Source: Tuctoria greenei | Lineage: Eukaryota > Streptophyta > Magnoliopsida > Poales > Poaceae | Assembly: GCA_036927565.1 (NCBI GenBank) | Contig: JAYESD010000001.1 | Coordinates: 113,193,110-113,257,109 of the forward strand | Direction of reading: 5' to 3' | DNA: 64,000 bases | Part shown: positions 1 through 8,610 of the stretch, in pieces | Layout of the letters: the number at the start of each line of letters is the position of its first letter | Position numbering within the stretch: position 1 is the stretch's first letter | Position numbers and translations under genes: made by a program | Notes under the pieces: model-generated | Databases searched by the model: none | What the model was told of the DNA's origin: nothing | The model's input: the letters and a program-made list of their open reading frames with translations, nothing else

Positions 1-649
1 TCGTGAAGGCTGGCTATTTATACCCCTTCAACCTGTCAAATCGATAAGACTTGAAGCCCAGACATACTCTACACATCCTAGAGCATTCAAGCAATAGAGC
101 TACCACTTTCACATCATTTGCTCATCATTTGTACACCAAGAGATAGGCTAGAACTAGCTAGAGATAGTGCTTGGGTGCCTCCATTCTTGGTGATTGGAGT
201 CTCTAGTGTAGTGAGAGCCATAAGGGAGTATCCCTTGGTGTGTGCGACTTCCGGAGCTTACCAAGAAGATTGTGAAAGCCCGGAGGATTCCAAAGTGTAC
301 AAGGCTTGAGCTCCACCTTGCCGAGGTTGGCGAACGGAGAAGAATAGTGAAGAACCCCCTTGTCTCGGTGACCTGGGAGTGGCAAAACCCTTTGGTGGGT
401 GCCACAACGTGGATGTAGGTAGATCCTTGTGATCTTACCGAACCACGGGATAAACTCCGTGTCCCTTGAGCGTTTGCATCCCTCTCCCTTTTTACTCTTA
501 TGCAATCTTCATTCGGCAACGTTAATTTACATTGATTGCATAGTTTAATTGCATAGGGAATTGGGCTTTAAGTTGTTAGTTTTTTAATTGTCTTAAAATT
601 TGAAAGAAAGCCCAATTCACCCCCCCTCTTGGGCGTTTCGATCCTTACA
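1..649 (+). repeat. 5' LTR of copia A (3' part only)
   Basis: Matches 7962-8610 with about five substitutions and ends in ttaca directly before the primer-binding site. The LTR U3 part with its palindromes lies left of the window. Small ORFs on both strands here are non-coding LTR sequence. Confidence 0.95.
15..22 (+). promoter_or_regulatory. TATA box of copia A LTR (5' copy)
   Basis: TATTTATA in an otherwise GC-balanced LTR context; repeated at 7976-7983 in the 3' LTR. It is the likely core promoter of the genomic RNA. Confidence 0.55.
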
Positions 650-651
650 AT

Positions 652-663
652 TGGTATCAGAGC
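652..663 (+). other. Primer-binding site, initiator-Met tRNA type (copia A)
   Basis: TGGTATCAGAGC lies two bases after the LTR end. This 12-mer is complementary to the 3' end of plant initiator methionyl tRNA and is the usual copia primer site. Confidence 0.93.
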
Positions 664-709
664 CTTGTTGCTCATTGGATCATTCTAGCTTCACCGCTAG
701 AGAGCTTAA

Positions 710-2383
710 ATGGCCAAGAATGGGGGTTCGGTTCCTATCTTCGAGGGCAAGAACTTTGCCTATTGGAAAGCACGCATGCGTGCCTACCTAGAGGCTATTG
801 CTCCCGAAGTTTGGGAAGCGACCCATGCGGGATTCGGAGATCATAATTATATTGGTGATCAAATTAAATGGGATGCTAGAGCTAGAAATGCCATCTATGA
901 ATGCATTAGTCAAGATGTATTCGCTAGAATTGCTAGTAAAGAAAAAGCTTGTGAAATTTGGACATGCTTAATTGAAATTCATGAGGGTTCCTCTCGTGTT
1001 AAAGAACTTAAATATCACTTGCTTAAATCTAAATATGATGAATTTAAAATGTTTCCTCATGAAAATGTAAATGAAATGTTTTCTCGCTTAAATGTTCTCA
1101 TTGAGGAAATTAATGCTCTTGATATTGCTTCTCTTGGCAAGGGACTTATCAACCGAAAGATCCTCATGCTCCTTCCCAAGCCAAAGTATAACATCATCAA
1201 CTCAATGCTTCAAAAAGAATCACTTGATCACATTGAAGTTTCGGAGCTAATTGGGGAGATTCACGCTCATGAGATGAGTGTACTCGGGATGATGGAGGAT
1301 TCATCTTCTACAAGGACAATTGCTCTCAAGGCTTTCAAGAAAACAAATTTCAAGAAAATGATCAAACCTAGTTCAAGCAAAGAAGAGCAAACATCAAGTG
1401 AAGATGATGATGATAAGCTTGCATCAATGATGAGAAAATTCTCCCGCTTGAACTCCAAGATTGCCAAGAAGGGATACACTTTTGATCCCAACAAGAGAGC
1501 CTTCCTCCCCAAGAAAGAAAGTAGCAAAACTTGCTATAATTGTGGTGAACAAGGCCACATCTCCTACGATTGTCCAAAACCGGACAAGAGAAGGGAGAAC
1601 CACAAGAGCAAGTATCACAAGCTTGAAGATAGCGGGGATGAAGAAGAAGAGGTCAAGCCCAAGGCAAGAACGTTTGGAAAGAAGAAATTTGACAAAGGCA
1701 AAAAGTCAAAATTCTTTCCAAAGAAGAGACAAGGACCTCAAAAGGTGTTCATGTGTGAGGGGAATGAATGGATCACCGACGAAGAGTCAAGTGAAGAAGA
1801 GAGTGAAGAAGAAGAAGAAAGCTTGGCCGGACTTGCCATTGCCAACAAAGATGATTCACCTCTTCCTCCACCTCCCATGTGTCTCATGGCGAAAGGTAAC
1901 TTTGAGGTATGTGATGACTCTAGTGATGATGAGCTTTCCCCCGATGAATTAGCTTCATTGATTAATGAATATCACACCATCATTAAAAGGGAAAAGAACA
2001 AAGTCAAGGCGCTAGAACAAGCTCATGCTAAACTTGAAAATGCTAACCTTGATTTGCTTGGCAAGTATGAAAGCATACTTAAAGAGCATGACACGCTCAA
2101 AACCTATGTCAAGCAAATTGAAGAAGATAAGGCTAAAATTGAGCTAGACAATCATAAGCTTGGCTTAGTTCATCAAACGCTCTCGGATAAGCACAATGAG
2201 TTAGTTCAAGAGCATCATGCACTTAATCTCTCCTATGAAGCCATTGAACTAAAATTAAAAAATAAAGAGAGAGAAACTAGTGATGGCAAGGTACCCATTA
2301 TTTCAAATGCTACTAATTCTTTCCATGAGTCTTTGCCTTTGAAAGAGAATGCAAGGGAGAAGGAGTTGATGGAGGAGATTTAA
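710..2383 (+). CDS. gag: Gag of copia A (557 codons to first stop)
   Basis: The ATG at 710 is the first after the primer-binding site. The N-terminal region (residues about 1-200, starting MAKNGGSVPIFEG and including YWKARMRAYL) is of the copia-type gag (UBN2/DUF4219-like) kind and should form the particle shell. A CCHC zinc knuckle starting CYNCGEQGH lies at about residues 275-288, flanked by Lys/Arg-rich and Asp/Glu-rich tracts. A long heptad-rich stretch, probably coiled coil, covers about residues 415-530. A TAA at 2381-2383 ends the ORF, but the same frame stays open for another 450 bases with a second knuckle, so full Gag is probably longer. The protein is cytoplasmic and RNA-binding by family. 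Codon use and reading frame are otherwise clean, as expected from young LTRs. Confidence 0.88.
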   Translation: MAKNGGSVPIFEGKNFAYWKARMRAYLEAIAPEVWEATHAGFGDHNYIGDQIKWDARARNAIYECISQDVFARIASKEKACEIWTCLIEIHEGSSRVKELKYHLLKSKYDEFKMFPHENVNEMFSRLNVLIEEINALDIASLGKGLINRKILMLLPKPKYNIINSMLQKESLDHIEVSELIGEIHAHEMSVLGMMEDSSSTRTIALKAFKKTNFKKMIKPSSSKEEQTSSEDDDDKLASMMRKFSRLNSKIAKKGYTFDPNKRAFLPKKESSKTCYNCGEQGHISYDCPKPDKRRENHKSKYHKLEDSGDEEEEVKPKARTFGKKKFDKGKKSKFFPKKRQGPQKVFMCEGNEWITDEESSEEESEEEEESLAGLAIANKDDSPLPPPPMCLMAKGNFEVCDDSSDDELSPDELASLINEYHTIIKREKNKVKALEQAHAKLENANLDLLGKYESILKEHDTLKTYVKQIEEDKAKIELDNHKLGLVHQTLSDKHNELVQEHHALNLSYEAIELKLKNKERETSDGKVPIISNATNSFHESLPLKENAREKELMEEI

Positions 2384-2833
2384 AGTCTCCGCACAAGCTT
2401 AGCAAGACTATCTAAGGGAGAAGACAAACATAAAGAAATCCTCTTCCATCAAGCAAAGGGCTTCAACAAGAAAGGACTTGGATCCTTCCCGGTGCCCAAC
2501 AAAGGAAAGGTGCCCTCACCGGAGCTCAAAACAAGCTTCATCAAGGAAGTTGGCTCCTATTGCCAACTTTGCAAGGTCACCGGTCACCATACAAGGGAGT
2601 GCCCTCTACCTAACCGACCTTCTCCAAAATTGCCGACTAACTATACATCTACCTTTGAGAATCACTATTATTTGTTGAGCAAAGTAGGTGCTAAGGTGAA
2701 GGCAAAATTCATTGGCATGAACGTCAAGGGGATGAAAGGGAAGCTCCCCAAGCAACTTTGGGTCCCAAAAGCACTTGTATCACATATACAAGGACCAAAG
2801 CTAGCTTGGGTGCCTAAAGTCAAGAACACGTGA
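2384..2833 (+). pseudogene. Gag C-terminal extension of copia A, downstream of in-frame TAA
   Basis: The frame of the 710 ORF continues open from 2384 to the TGA at 2831-2833. It encodes a second cysteine/histidine knuckle (CQLCKVTGHHTREC, about residue 618 of the joint frame) and a tail with WVPKALVSHIQGPKLAWVPK. That tail resembles the segment just before the protease in copia B (WVPKSLVTNLKGPKHLG near 44870) and copia D. The TAA is therefore either a C-to-T type decay or a site of low-level readthrough. The context (att taa agt) is not a strong readthrough context, so I favour decay. Confidence 0.7.
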
Positions 2834-3040
2834 CCGTCCACGAGGAGACTTCAAGAGGGGACCTCCACCATCAAAGAAAATCTACCAAGGACCTCTTGAA
2901 GAAGGTTGAGAATGGGAGCCCAACGCGGATATGGACGGTAACCCTATTGTCAAATCAAATTACCATTCAATAAAAAGTCTATTGTTGTATCCTTCCGCAT
3001 CTAGGCCCCATGTCATGTTAAATGAATGCTTGTATGATTA
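2834..3040 (+). other. Pol deletion junction in copia A
   Basis: Directly after the gag tail the sequence passes, through about 200 bases of no recognisable coding content, to the last part of RNase H. Protease, integrase and reverse transcriptase, which take about 3.5 kb in copia B, are missing. The exact breakpoint cannot be set without a full-length relative. Confidence 0.75.
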
Positions 3041-3290
3041 TGTGCCTCTCCTTTGTGACAATGAAAGTGCGGTTAAGATAGCTAGAAACCCCGTTCAACC
3101 CTCCCGCACTAAGCACATTGATATTCGCCATCACTTCTTGCGGGATCATGAGGCTAAAGGAGACATCTCTTTGCAAGGTGTTAGATCCGAAGAACAATTG
3201 GCGGATATCTTCACAAAACCACTTGATGAGAAAACCTTTTCTAGACTTAGAAGTGAATTAAATGTGCTAGATGCATCTAACGTCATGTAA
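2931..3290 (+). pseudogene. C-terminal remnant of copia RNase H (copia A)
   Basis: From about residue 38 of this 119-codon ORF the translation has the terminal Ty1/copia RNase H block: LLCDNESAVKIARNPVQ, then SRTKHIDIRHHFLRDH and EEQLADIFTKPLDE, ending ELNVLDASNVM. The same block closes pol in copia B (47700-47945). The first 37 residues have no copia match and come from the deletion junction. The fragment lacks the RNase H catalytic core and cannot be an enzyme. Confidence 0.88.
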
Positions 3291-3840
3291 GTTGCCATGT
3301 TCATGTAAGGATGCATATCATATAGGTCTTGTCTAACTCCCAAAGGATAGGGGTGAGCTAGAAATAGTTTTCCCTGAGGAAGCCTTTGGAAGGTTTAAAC
3401 TTGGCAAGATAGATTCATTTTATGCCTTGCATGATCCCTGCCATATAAACTTGCACCCATTTAATCTCTTGCACTATAATTTGCTTGGCATTGCATACGG
3501 TAGATTGTCACAAAGGGGAACCCACCTCATGAGAAGGAGACTTGTTTGAAATGCAACATCTCAACTCATATAAGGTGGAAAGAACAAAATGTTAGGTACG
3601 TTAATGCCTAGAGGATCATGCTTCAAAGAGATAGAAGTCTTCATACTCTACCTCACAAAGCATGGGCCTTACATTTTATTTGGATATTTTCCTCCATTTT
3701 TCTTGGTGTTCCATTTGCATTAAAGCCTAGCCAAGCTATTGGCATAATAGCTTTTTGAGGGGTAAGGGGTTGCCCAAAAAGTCCTAAGACATGTGTTTCT
3801 CCTCGATTGTTTGTTTGGTCAAAGGACATATATGGGATGT
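3291..3840 (+). other. Non-coding spacer after pol, copia A
   Basis: No ORF or structured repeat is recognised. The composition is AT-rich. It corresponds to the spacer after pol at 47947-48180 in copia B. Confidence 0.5.
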
Positions 3841-3854
3841 TTTCGTTCTGTTGT

Positions 3855-4203
3855 CATCGGATTATCCGATGCCTATGTCAATCCCTCATCGGTCCAATAG
3901 GTGTTCAATCTTCAAAGCTCAATTCTGTCTGAATTTCAAATGATCCGACGCGTTCATTCCGAAAAACATCGGTCCATCCGATGTTCACTCTTCTGGAGCT
4001 GTGGTCAATTCAACCGATGTTCACTTCCTCCAACGTCGGACCATCCGGTGTCAACTTCACTCTTTTGAACACCCTTACTGTGCCATTCGACCGATGACCC
4101 AAACCCTAAACGTCGGTCCATCCGATGTCAACAGCAATTTTTGAATACCCTTACTGTGGCATTCGACCGATGTGCACTTTACTTATCATCGGACCATCCG
4201 GTG
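3855..4203 (+). repeat. Palindrome cluster upstream of accessory ORF (copia A)
   Basis: Copies of a 17-bp near-palindrome (consensus CATCGGtCCATCCGATG) start at 3855, 3967, 4034, 4111 and 4187, with a half copy at 3887. The last three repeats sit in imperfect tandem units of about 76 bp that also contain attcgaccgatg and cccttactgtg. The same motif family fills the 3' LTR at about 7550-7925. The cluster ends about 30 bp before a TATA-like box, which suggests a regulatory role. Confidence 0.85.
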
Positions 4204-4233
4204 TTAAATTTTCGGCTAGGGTTTGGGGTCCAC

Positions 4234-4242
4234 TATTTAAAT
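4234..4242 (+). promoter_or_regulatory. TATA-like box for accessory ORF transcript (copia A)
   Basis: TATTTAAAT lies just after the last palindrome and at the AT-to-GC boundary, about 440 bp before the accessory ATG. An internal promoter is an inference from position and composition only. Confidence 0.35.
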
Positions 4243-4678
4243 CCGTGCGCCGCCGCCTCTTTCTTTCTCCCCGACGCCATCGCCCTCCCGTGCCTTCGCC
4301 GCCGCCTCTCGCTCACCTCGCCGCAGCCAACCGCGCCGCCACCTCCGCCGCCGGCAGCCGCCGCCGCCGCCGCCCTAGGCGCCGCCGCCGCCGTCTCCGA
4401 CCGCCGCCGTCCATTCGCGCCGCCTCACCGCGCCGCGCCGCCGTGCTCCACCCGCGCCCAAACGCCGCGCCGCCCGCGCCTAAGCGCCACCGCCAAGCGC
4501 CGCCGCCTCTCTCCACCGTCAAAGCCGCCCCACGCACAAACCACCCTCTCCATCATCTCCGTGGTGCCTCCCGAACTCCATCGTCGCTAAGGTTTGCTCC
4601 GTGCCGTGTGACGTCCCTCGTTGTCTCTCTCATCGTTCGTTTTCATCGTCGCTAACCCTACCTCTCCATTGCATCAAG
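4243..4678 (+). other. GC-rich CCG-repeat leader of accessory ORF (copia A)
   Basis: This is a strongly GC-rich, pyrimidine-biased block full of gccgcc runs, unlike the AT-rich sequence before it. It resembles the 5' UTR or first-exon composition of grass genes. Overlapping ORFs on both strands here are low-complexity Arg/Pro/Ala translations and not genes. Confidence 0.6.
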
Positions 4679-6844
4679 ATGGGTCGCGATCGCAAAGGAA
4701 AGGGCAAGGCAATCGCGGAGCCCGCCGCGAAGAAGCGCAAACTATCGAAGGATGAGAAGCAGGCTCTAATGGCCGCTCGCGCCGCCGAGGAGCGTGAGCG
4801 CGGCCGTGGGGGATCCCTGAGGATCCGCGAGGCTCGGCAGCCTCCTGTGATCGACAACTCCGACATCGAGGAGGAGCTGGTCGAGCCGCTTGTCCGCCGG
4901 CGCTCAGCCCGGACACGGGGAGGTCAGTCCCCGGCCGTTCCTCGTCCAAGACCGACGGTCGCCGACCGTCGTGAGGACAGGGAAGCTCAGAGGGACATCT
5001 ACGAGATAGACACAGCCGTCCGTGTCGGTGAGGGAGTTCGGTTGACGGACTACCGGAAGATGAAGGCCAAGCAGCTACGAAAGCTCAGATGGAGTGTATT
5101 GCTTGAGGAGTGGTACCCGCAGCCCCGGGTAGCTTTGGTGGACAGTCGGTTCTGGACGGTCACGCAGGCGTCTCTCTACGAGACCTACAGACGCCGTGGC
5201 CACAAGCTGTTCCAACACAACTACATGGATTGGGCTCAGCTTGAAGTGGCCGCAGGGACAGAGATCCGACCTTTCTTTGAGAGATACAGAGGTTTGGTGC
5301 AGCTGCTGTCTTATGATAGAAGTGCTTATGTGGAAGAGTGGGTCCGTGTCTTCTACGCGACCCTGTACATCTCAGAGGGCAGGAGGTCGATTGCCTTCAT
5401 GTTCAATGGTCAGCGCTACCACCTCACGAGGCAGACTTTGGGGCATATTCTTGAGTTGGACCTGCACGACACCTGCTTGCACGAGAAGGTCTATGGGCAG
5501 GCAGATCCACTGAGGAGGCCACTTACTGGAGGGGTAACACCACAGCTGGACGAGATCCGCTCTCTGTTTGGCCCCTCGTTCTCTCCGGACCAGCCGAGAG
5601 TTCCAGCTCTCCTGACCCCAGCTGCGCGCATTGTGCACCTCGCCTTGCGCCGCACGCTCCTGCCGAGGTCAGGTTACTTGGAGGGGTTCACGAGTCTGCA
5701 GCAGACCCTCCTGTTCTACATAATGAACGGGATGGATTTCGATATCGTGGACATACTCCTATGCGAGATGGAAGACGTAATCACGGATGGGATCGGCATG
5801 ATGAGGCAGATGGTCTACGGGCACTGGATCAGTTACATTTGCTCTATGGTGGTGCCTGAGGGACATACAGCACAAGCCCGGCTAGCTGACGAGAGTGTGA
5901 CTCGCTTTAGTCACTATCGTGACTCTGCTCCTGGAGACCGTCGCCTTGGTCGTCCAGTTGAGCGCCAGGTCCGGGCCCGTCTGTCAGAGGAAGACTGGTC
6001 CGACCTAGAGCGGGAGGACGAGAGGCTTGCTGAGGCTGAGGCTCAGGGGGAGGACCTGCAGCACATCTGGTCTGAGAGCGACACCAACGACAGTGTCGAG
6101 GAGTACTTCCCTCCCCCTCCACCTTCACCGAGGCAGCACGACGCCGAGGCAGGAGGATCAGCTGCTCCGCCACCGACACCACCTCCTGTGTCCGAGGCGC
6201 AGGTGACGCAGCCGTCTGAGCTGACGTCGCTCCTCCAGCAGATGATCGAGCAGCAGCGCCAGGACAGGCTCGCTGCTGAGCAGGCCAGGGCAGAGCAGGC
6301 TGCTCACCTGGCACAGCTGCAGCAGCAGCAGCAGGAGCTCCAGCTGGAGATCGCCCGTCAGAGGCGAGAGGATACGGACCGGTTCACCAACCTGGTAGAT
6401 CAGATGCACCACCGTACCCTCGACCAGCAGCAGCAGACCCAGCAGGCCATGATGGGGATCCTAGGGTTGATCACCAACCTTTACACTCAGACCGCGATCG
6501 CCCTTCCTCCACAGCAGCCTGGACTGGGACTGGCTCCAGGTGTTGCTCAGGTGCCTACTACTCCTATCCCTTCAATCAGTATGTCACCACTTCTGGCATC
6601 TAGCGCACCGATTCACTCACCACTGCCGGCGACGATCTTGTTCCAGCAGACGCCGGCGTCCGTGGTGAGCGCTCCACTTCCTCCAGCTCCACTGGCACCT
6701 CCAGTACCCGCTTCCTCTCCTCCAGCACCGGCAGTGGACCCTCCAGCTCCCGCCGCCCCGGCAGCTCCTACGACCGGCGACTCCAGCTCCGACGACTGCG
6801 ACGGTGCTCAGTTCGTCCTCGCGCCCAGCTCTCAGGGTCTGTAG
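4679..6844 (+). CDS. Accessory protein ORF of copia A (721 codons, plant 'putative transposon protein' type)
   Basis: The frame is open from 4601, but that start is GTG; the ATG at 4679 has A at -3 and G at +4 and opens MGRDRKGKGKAIAEP, so it is the likely start. A basic NLS-like tract (KKRKLSKDEK) lies near residue 20. A globular region at about residues 109-420 (VRVFYATLYIS, FNGQRYHLTRQTLGHILELD) resembles the plant mobile-element domain often annotated as putative plant transposon protein (Transposase_32-like). Residues about 512-565 are Gln-rich and probably coiled coil; the tail is Pro/Ala-rich. No signal peptide or clear membrane segment is seen, so 'envelope-like' is not supported. It sits after pol, where Sireviruses carry an extra ORF. 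Its biochemical role is unknown. It is fully intact, unlike its relative in copia B. Confidence 0.82.
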   Translation: MGRDRKGKGKAIAEPAAKKRKLSKDEKQALMAARAAEERERGRGGSLRIREARQPPVIDNSDIEEELVEPLVRRRSARTRGGQSPAVPRPRPTVADRREDREAQRDIYEIDTAVRVGEGVRLTDYRKMKAKQLRKLRWSVLLEEWYPQPRVALVDSRFWTVTQASLYETYRRRGHKLFQHNYMDWAQLEVAAGTEIRPFFERYRGLVQLLSYDRSAYVEEWVRVFYATLYISEGRRSIAFMFNGQRYHLTRQTLGHILELDLHDTCLHEKVYGQADPLRRPLTGGVTPQLDEIRSLFGPSFSPDQPRVPALLTPAARIVHLALRRTLLPRSGYLEGFTSLQQTLLFYIMNGMDFDIVDILLCEMEDVITDGIGMMRQMVYGHWISYICSMVVPEGHTAQARLADESVTRFSHYRDSAPGDRRLGRPVERQVRARLSEEDWSDLEREDERLAEAEAQGEDLQHIWSESDTNDSVEEYFPPPPPSPRQHDAEAGGSAAPPPTPPPVSEAQVTQPSELTSLLQQMIEQQRQDRLAAEQARAEQAAHLAQLQQQQQELQLEIARQRREDTDRFTNLVDQMHHRTLDQQQQTQQAMMGILGLITNLYTQTAIALPPQQPGLGLAPGVAQVPTTPIPSISMSPLLASSAPIHSPLPATILFQQTPASVVSAPLPPAPLAPPVPASSPPAPAVDPPAPAAPAAPTTGDSSSDDCDGAQFVLAPSSQGL

Positions 6845-6880
6845 GCGTTCTGATCCCTTTTTTGGTGTCTTGATGCCAAA

Positions 6881-6976
6881 GGGGGAGAAGATGTAGAAGA
6901 TTCAGGGGGAGTGGTAGTCTCAGGGGGAGTGTAGGGGGAGTGTGTGTGTGTGCTTATCCTTTGAGTGTAGGGGGAG
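6881..6976 (+). repeat. Multiple polypurine motifs before 3' LTR (copia A)
   Basis: GGGGGAG occurs at 6881, 6905, 6923, 6934 and 6970, before the real polypurine tract at 7224. A unit of about 38 bp (tagggggagtg, a TG run, cttatccttt) is duplicated in tandem at about 6930-7000. Repeated polypurine motifs are a conserved non-coding trait of Sireviruses. Confidence 0.88.
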
Positions 6977-6990
6977 TGTGTGTGTGTGCT

Positions 6991-7219
6991 TATCCTTTGT
7001 ATTCATGCTTGAGTACTCTTTTGTAATTTTAATTAAGCACTCTTTCACTTGTCTCATTTGCTTATGATTTTAATCAATTAAGCTTTTCGCACCACAAATT
7101 TCTTTTGCGTTTTACAAACTTAATGTGTCCTATGCTGTATTCATTGCATATATACTTGAGTATTATCATCAAATTCATTATTATTGCGCTTTAAATTATT
7201 GTGTTGTCATCAATCACCA
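6991..7219 (+). other. AT-rich stretch between repeated polypurine motifs and PPT
   Basis: No ORF and no repeat is recognised. It ends with gtcatcaatcaccaaaa, which is shared almost exactly with copia B at about 58390. Confidence 0.5.
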
Positions 7220-7232
7220 AAAAGGGGGAGAT
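7220..7232 (+). other. Polypurine tract of copia A
   Basis: AAAAGGGGGAGAT stands directly before the LTR start TGAAATC. The same tract precedes the 3' LTR of copia B at 58404-58417. Confidence 0.92.
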
Positions 7233-8610
7233 TGAAATCATCTAGGCCCCATGAGGTACGGTTTCGGTGATTAATGACAACCATTCGATATTACTAATGA
7301 ATTTGTGAATGCAAGGTCTCAATAACACTCAATCAAATAAAATCAAAATTACATTGGAGACCCATATAAAATCAACAAATGAGATCAAATCAAATCATAT
7401 GAAGACAAGAAGTGAAAGCTCTAACTTGATATCACTCAATGCTTGAAGACAACCAAAACAACATTTCAAACAAGTGTCAAAGAGATCACAAGTTCAAAAT
7501 TCCAAAAGAACAACTCAAAACAACTCGAAGTCAACAAGTTGAACACACCGGATCCACCGACGCTCTATGAGTTGACTACATCGGTCGAGTTGGTTCAACT
7601 GAAGAAGAAGACCTCAGACAACTGCACTCACCGGATCATCCGATGTGAGTGGCTCAGTGACATCGGTCCATCATCACAGATTGCAATACCATTGGACCAA
7701 GTGAAGCACCGGATCATCCGATGTGCAGACTTACACACATCGGTCGATCACTCCAGTGAGCCTCAAGATCAAGCAAAATTCTGGAGGAAGAGCCACCGGA
7801 TCATCCGATGAGAAGACAGATCAACATCGGTCTAACAACGGTCATATCTGACACAGTGACATCAGCTAATTTGACTTTGACCGATGTTAACTGAAGGGGA
7901 GACATCGGATCATCCGGTGTTCGCAGAGAAGTGATGTCAGCCTACTTTTCCAACGGCTATCTCGTGAAGGCTGGCTATTTATACCCCTTCAACCTGTCAA
8001 ATCGATAAGACTTGAAGCCCAGACATACTCTACACATCCTAGAGCATTCAAGCAATAGAGCTACCACTTTCACATCATTTGCTCATCATTTGTACACCAA
8101 GAGATAGGCTAGAACTAGCTAGAGATAGTGCTTGGGTGCCTCCATTCTTGGTGATTGGAGTCTCTAGTGTAGTGAGAGCCATAAGGGAGTATCCCTTGGT
8201 GTGTGCGACTTCCGGAGCTTACCAAGAAGATTGTGGAAGCCCGGAGGATTCCAAAGTGTACAAGGCTTGAGCTCCACCTCGCCGAGGTTGGCGAACGGAG
8301 AAGAATAGTGAAGAACCCCCTTGTCTCGGTGACTTGGGAGTGGCAAAACCCTTTGGTGGGTGCCACAACGTGGATGTAGGTAGATCCTTGTGATCTTACC
8401 GAACCACGGGATAAACTCCGTGTCCCTTGAGCGTTTGCATCCCTCTCCCTTTTTACTCTTATGCAATCTTCATTCCGCAACTTTAATTTACATTGATTGC
8501 ATAGTTTAATTGCATAGGGAATTGGGCTTTAAGTTGTTAGTTTTTTAATTGTCTTAAAATTTGAAAGAAAGCCCAATTCACCCCCCCTCTTGGGCGTTTC
8601 GATCCTTACA
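7233..8610 (+). repeat. 3' LTR of copia A (1378 bp)
   Basis: It starts TGAAATCATCTAGGCCCC after the polypurine tract and ends ttaca. It is complete, whereas the 5' copy is cut by the window edge. Palindromes occupy the U3 part, and TATTTATA is at 7976-7983. Confidence 0.95.
7550..7925 (+). repeat. LTR palindrome cluster (copia A)
   Basis: Repeated caccggatcatccgatg, catcggtccatc, catcggtcgatc and catcggatcatccggtg motifs occur here; several are near-perfect 16-17 bp palindromes. They lie 50-430 bp upstream of the LTR TATA box and are the same motif family as at 3855-4203. Confidence 0.88.

Larger units (their letters stand above)
1..8610 (+). mobile_element. Copia 'A': Sirevirus-type Ty1/copia element, pol-deleted, 5' end outside window
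   Basis: Two LTR copies flank an internal domain of about 6.6 kb. The order is iMet-type primer-binding site, gag, a short RNase H remnant, palindrome-rich spacer, GC-rich leader, a 721-codon accessory ORF, repeated polypurine motifs, polypurine tract and 3' LTR. Comparing 1-649 with 7962-8610 I count about five mismatches, so the insertion is young. Protease, integrase and nearly all of reverse transcriptase are absent, so mobilisation would need enzymes in trans. Multiple polypurine motifs and LTR palindromes are known traits of the Sirevirus lineage of copia. The five bases after the 3' LTR are actag; the matching left target duplication lies outside the window. Confidence 0.9.

Noticed and set aside
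154..519. 121-codon minus-strand ORF, also at 8115-8480
   Set aside because: It lies in both LTR copies of A and has no recognised domain; chance ORF in U5.
652..663. tRNA gene
   Set aside because: Only the 12-base complement of a tRNA 3' end is present; no cloverleaf around it. The same holds at 21910, 31986 and 63595.
1461..1952. 163-codon plus-strand ORF inside gag
   Set aside because: Shadow frame of the real Gag; Lys/Arg-rich because of the gag purine bias.
4125..4655. 176- and 149-codon ORFs before the accessory gene
   Set aside because: Translations of CCG repeats in the leader; frames overlap and have no domain.
4679..6844. Envelope protein call for the accessory ORF
   Set aside because: No signal peptide, no clear transmembrane segment and an NLS-like start; position after pol alone is not enough.
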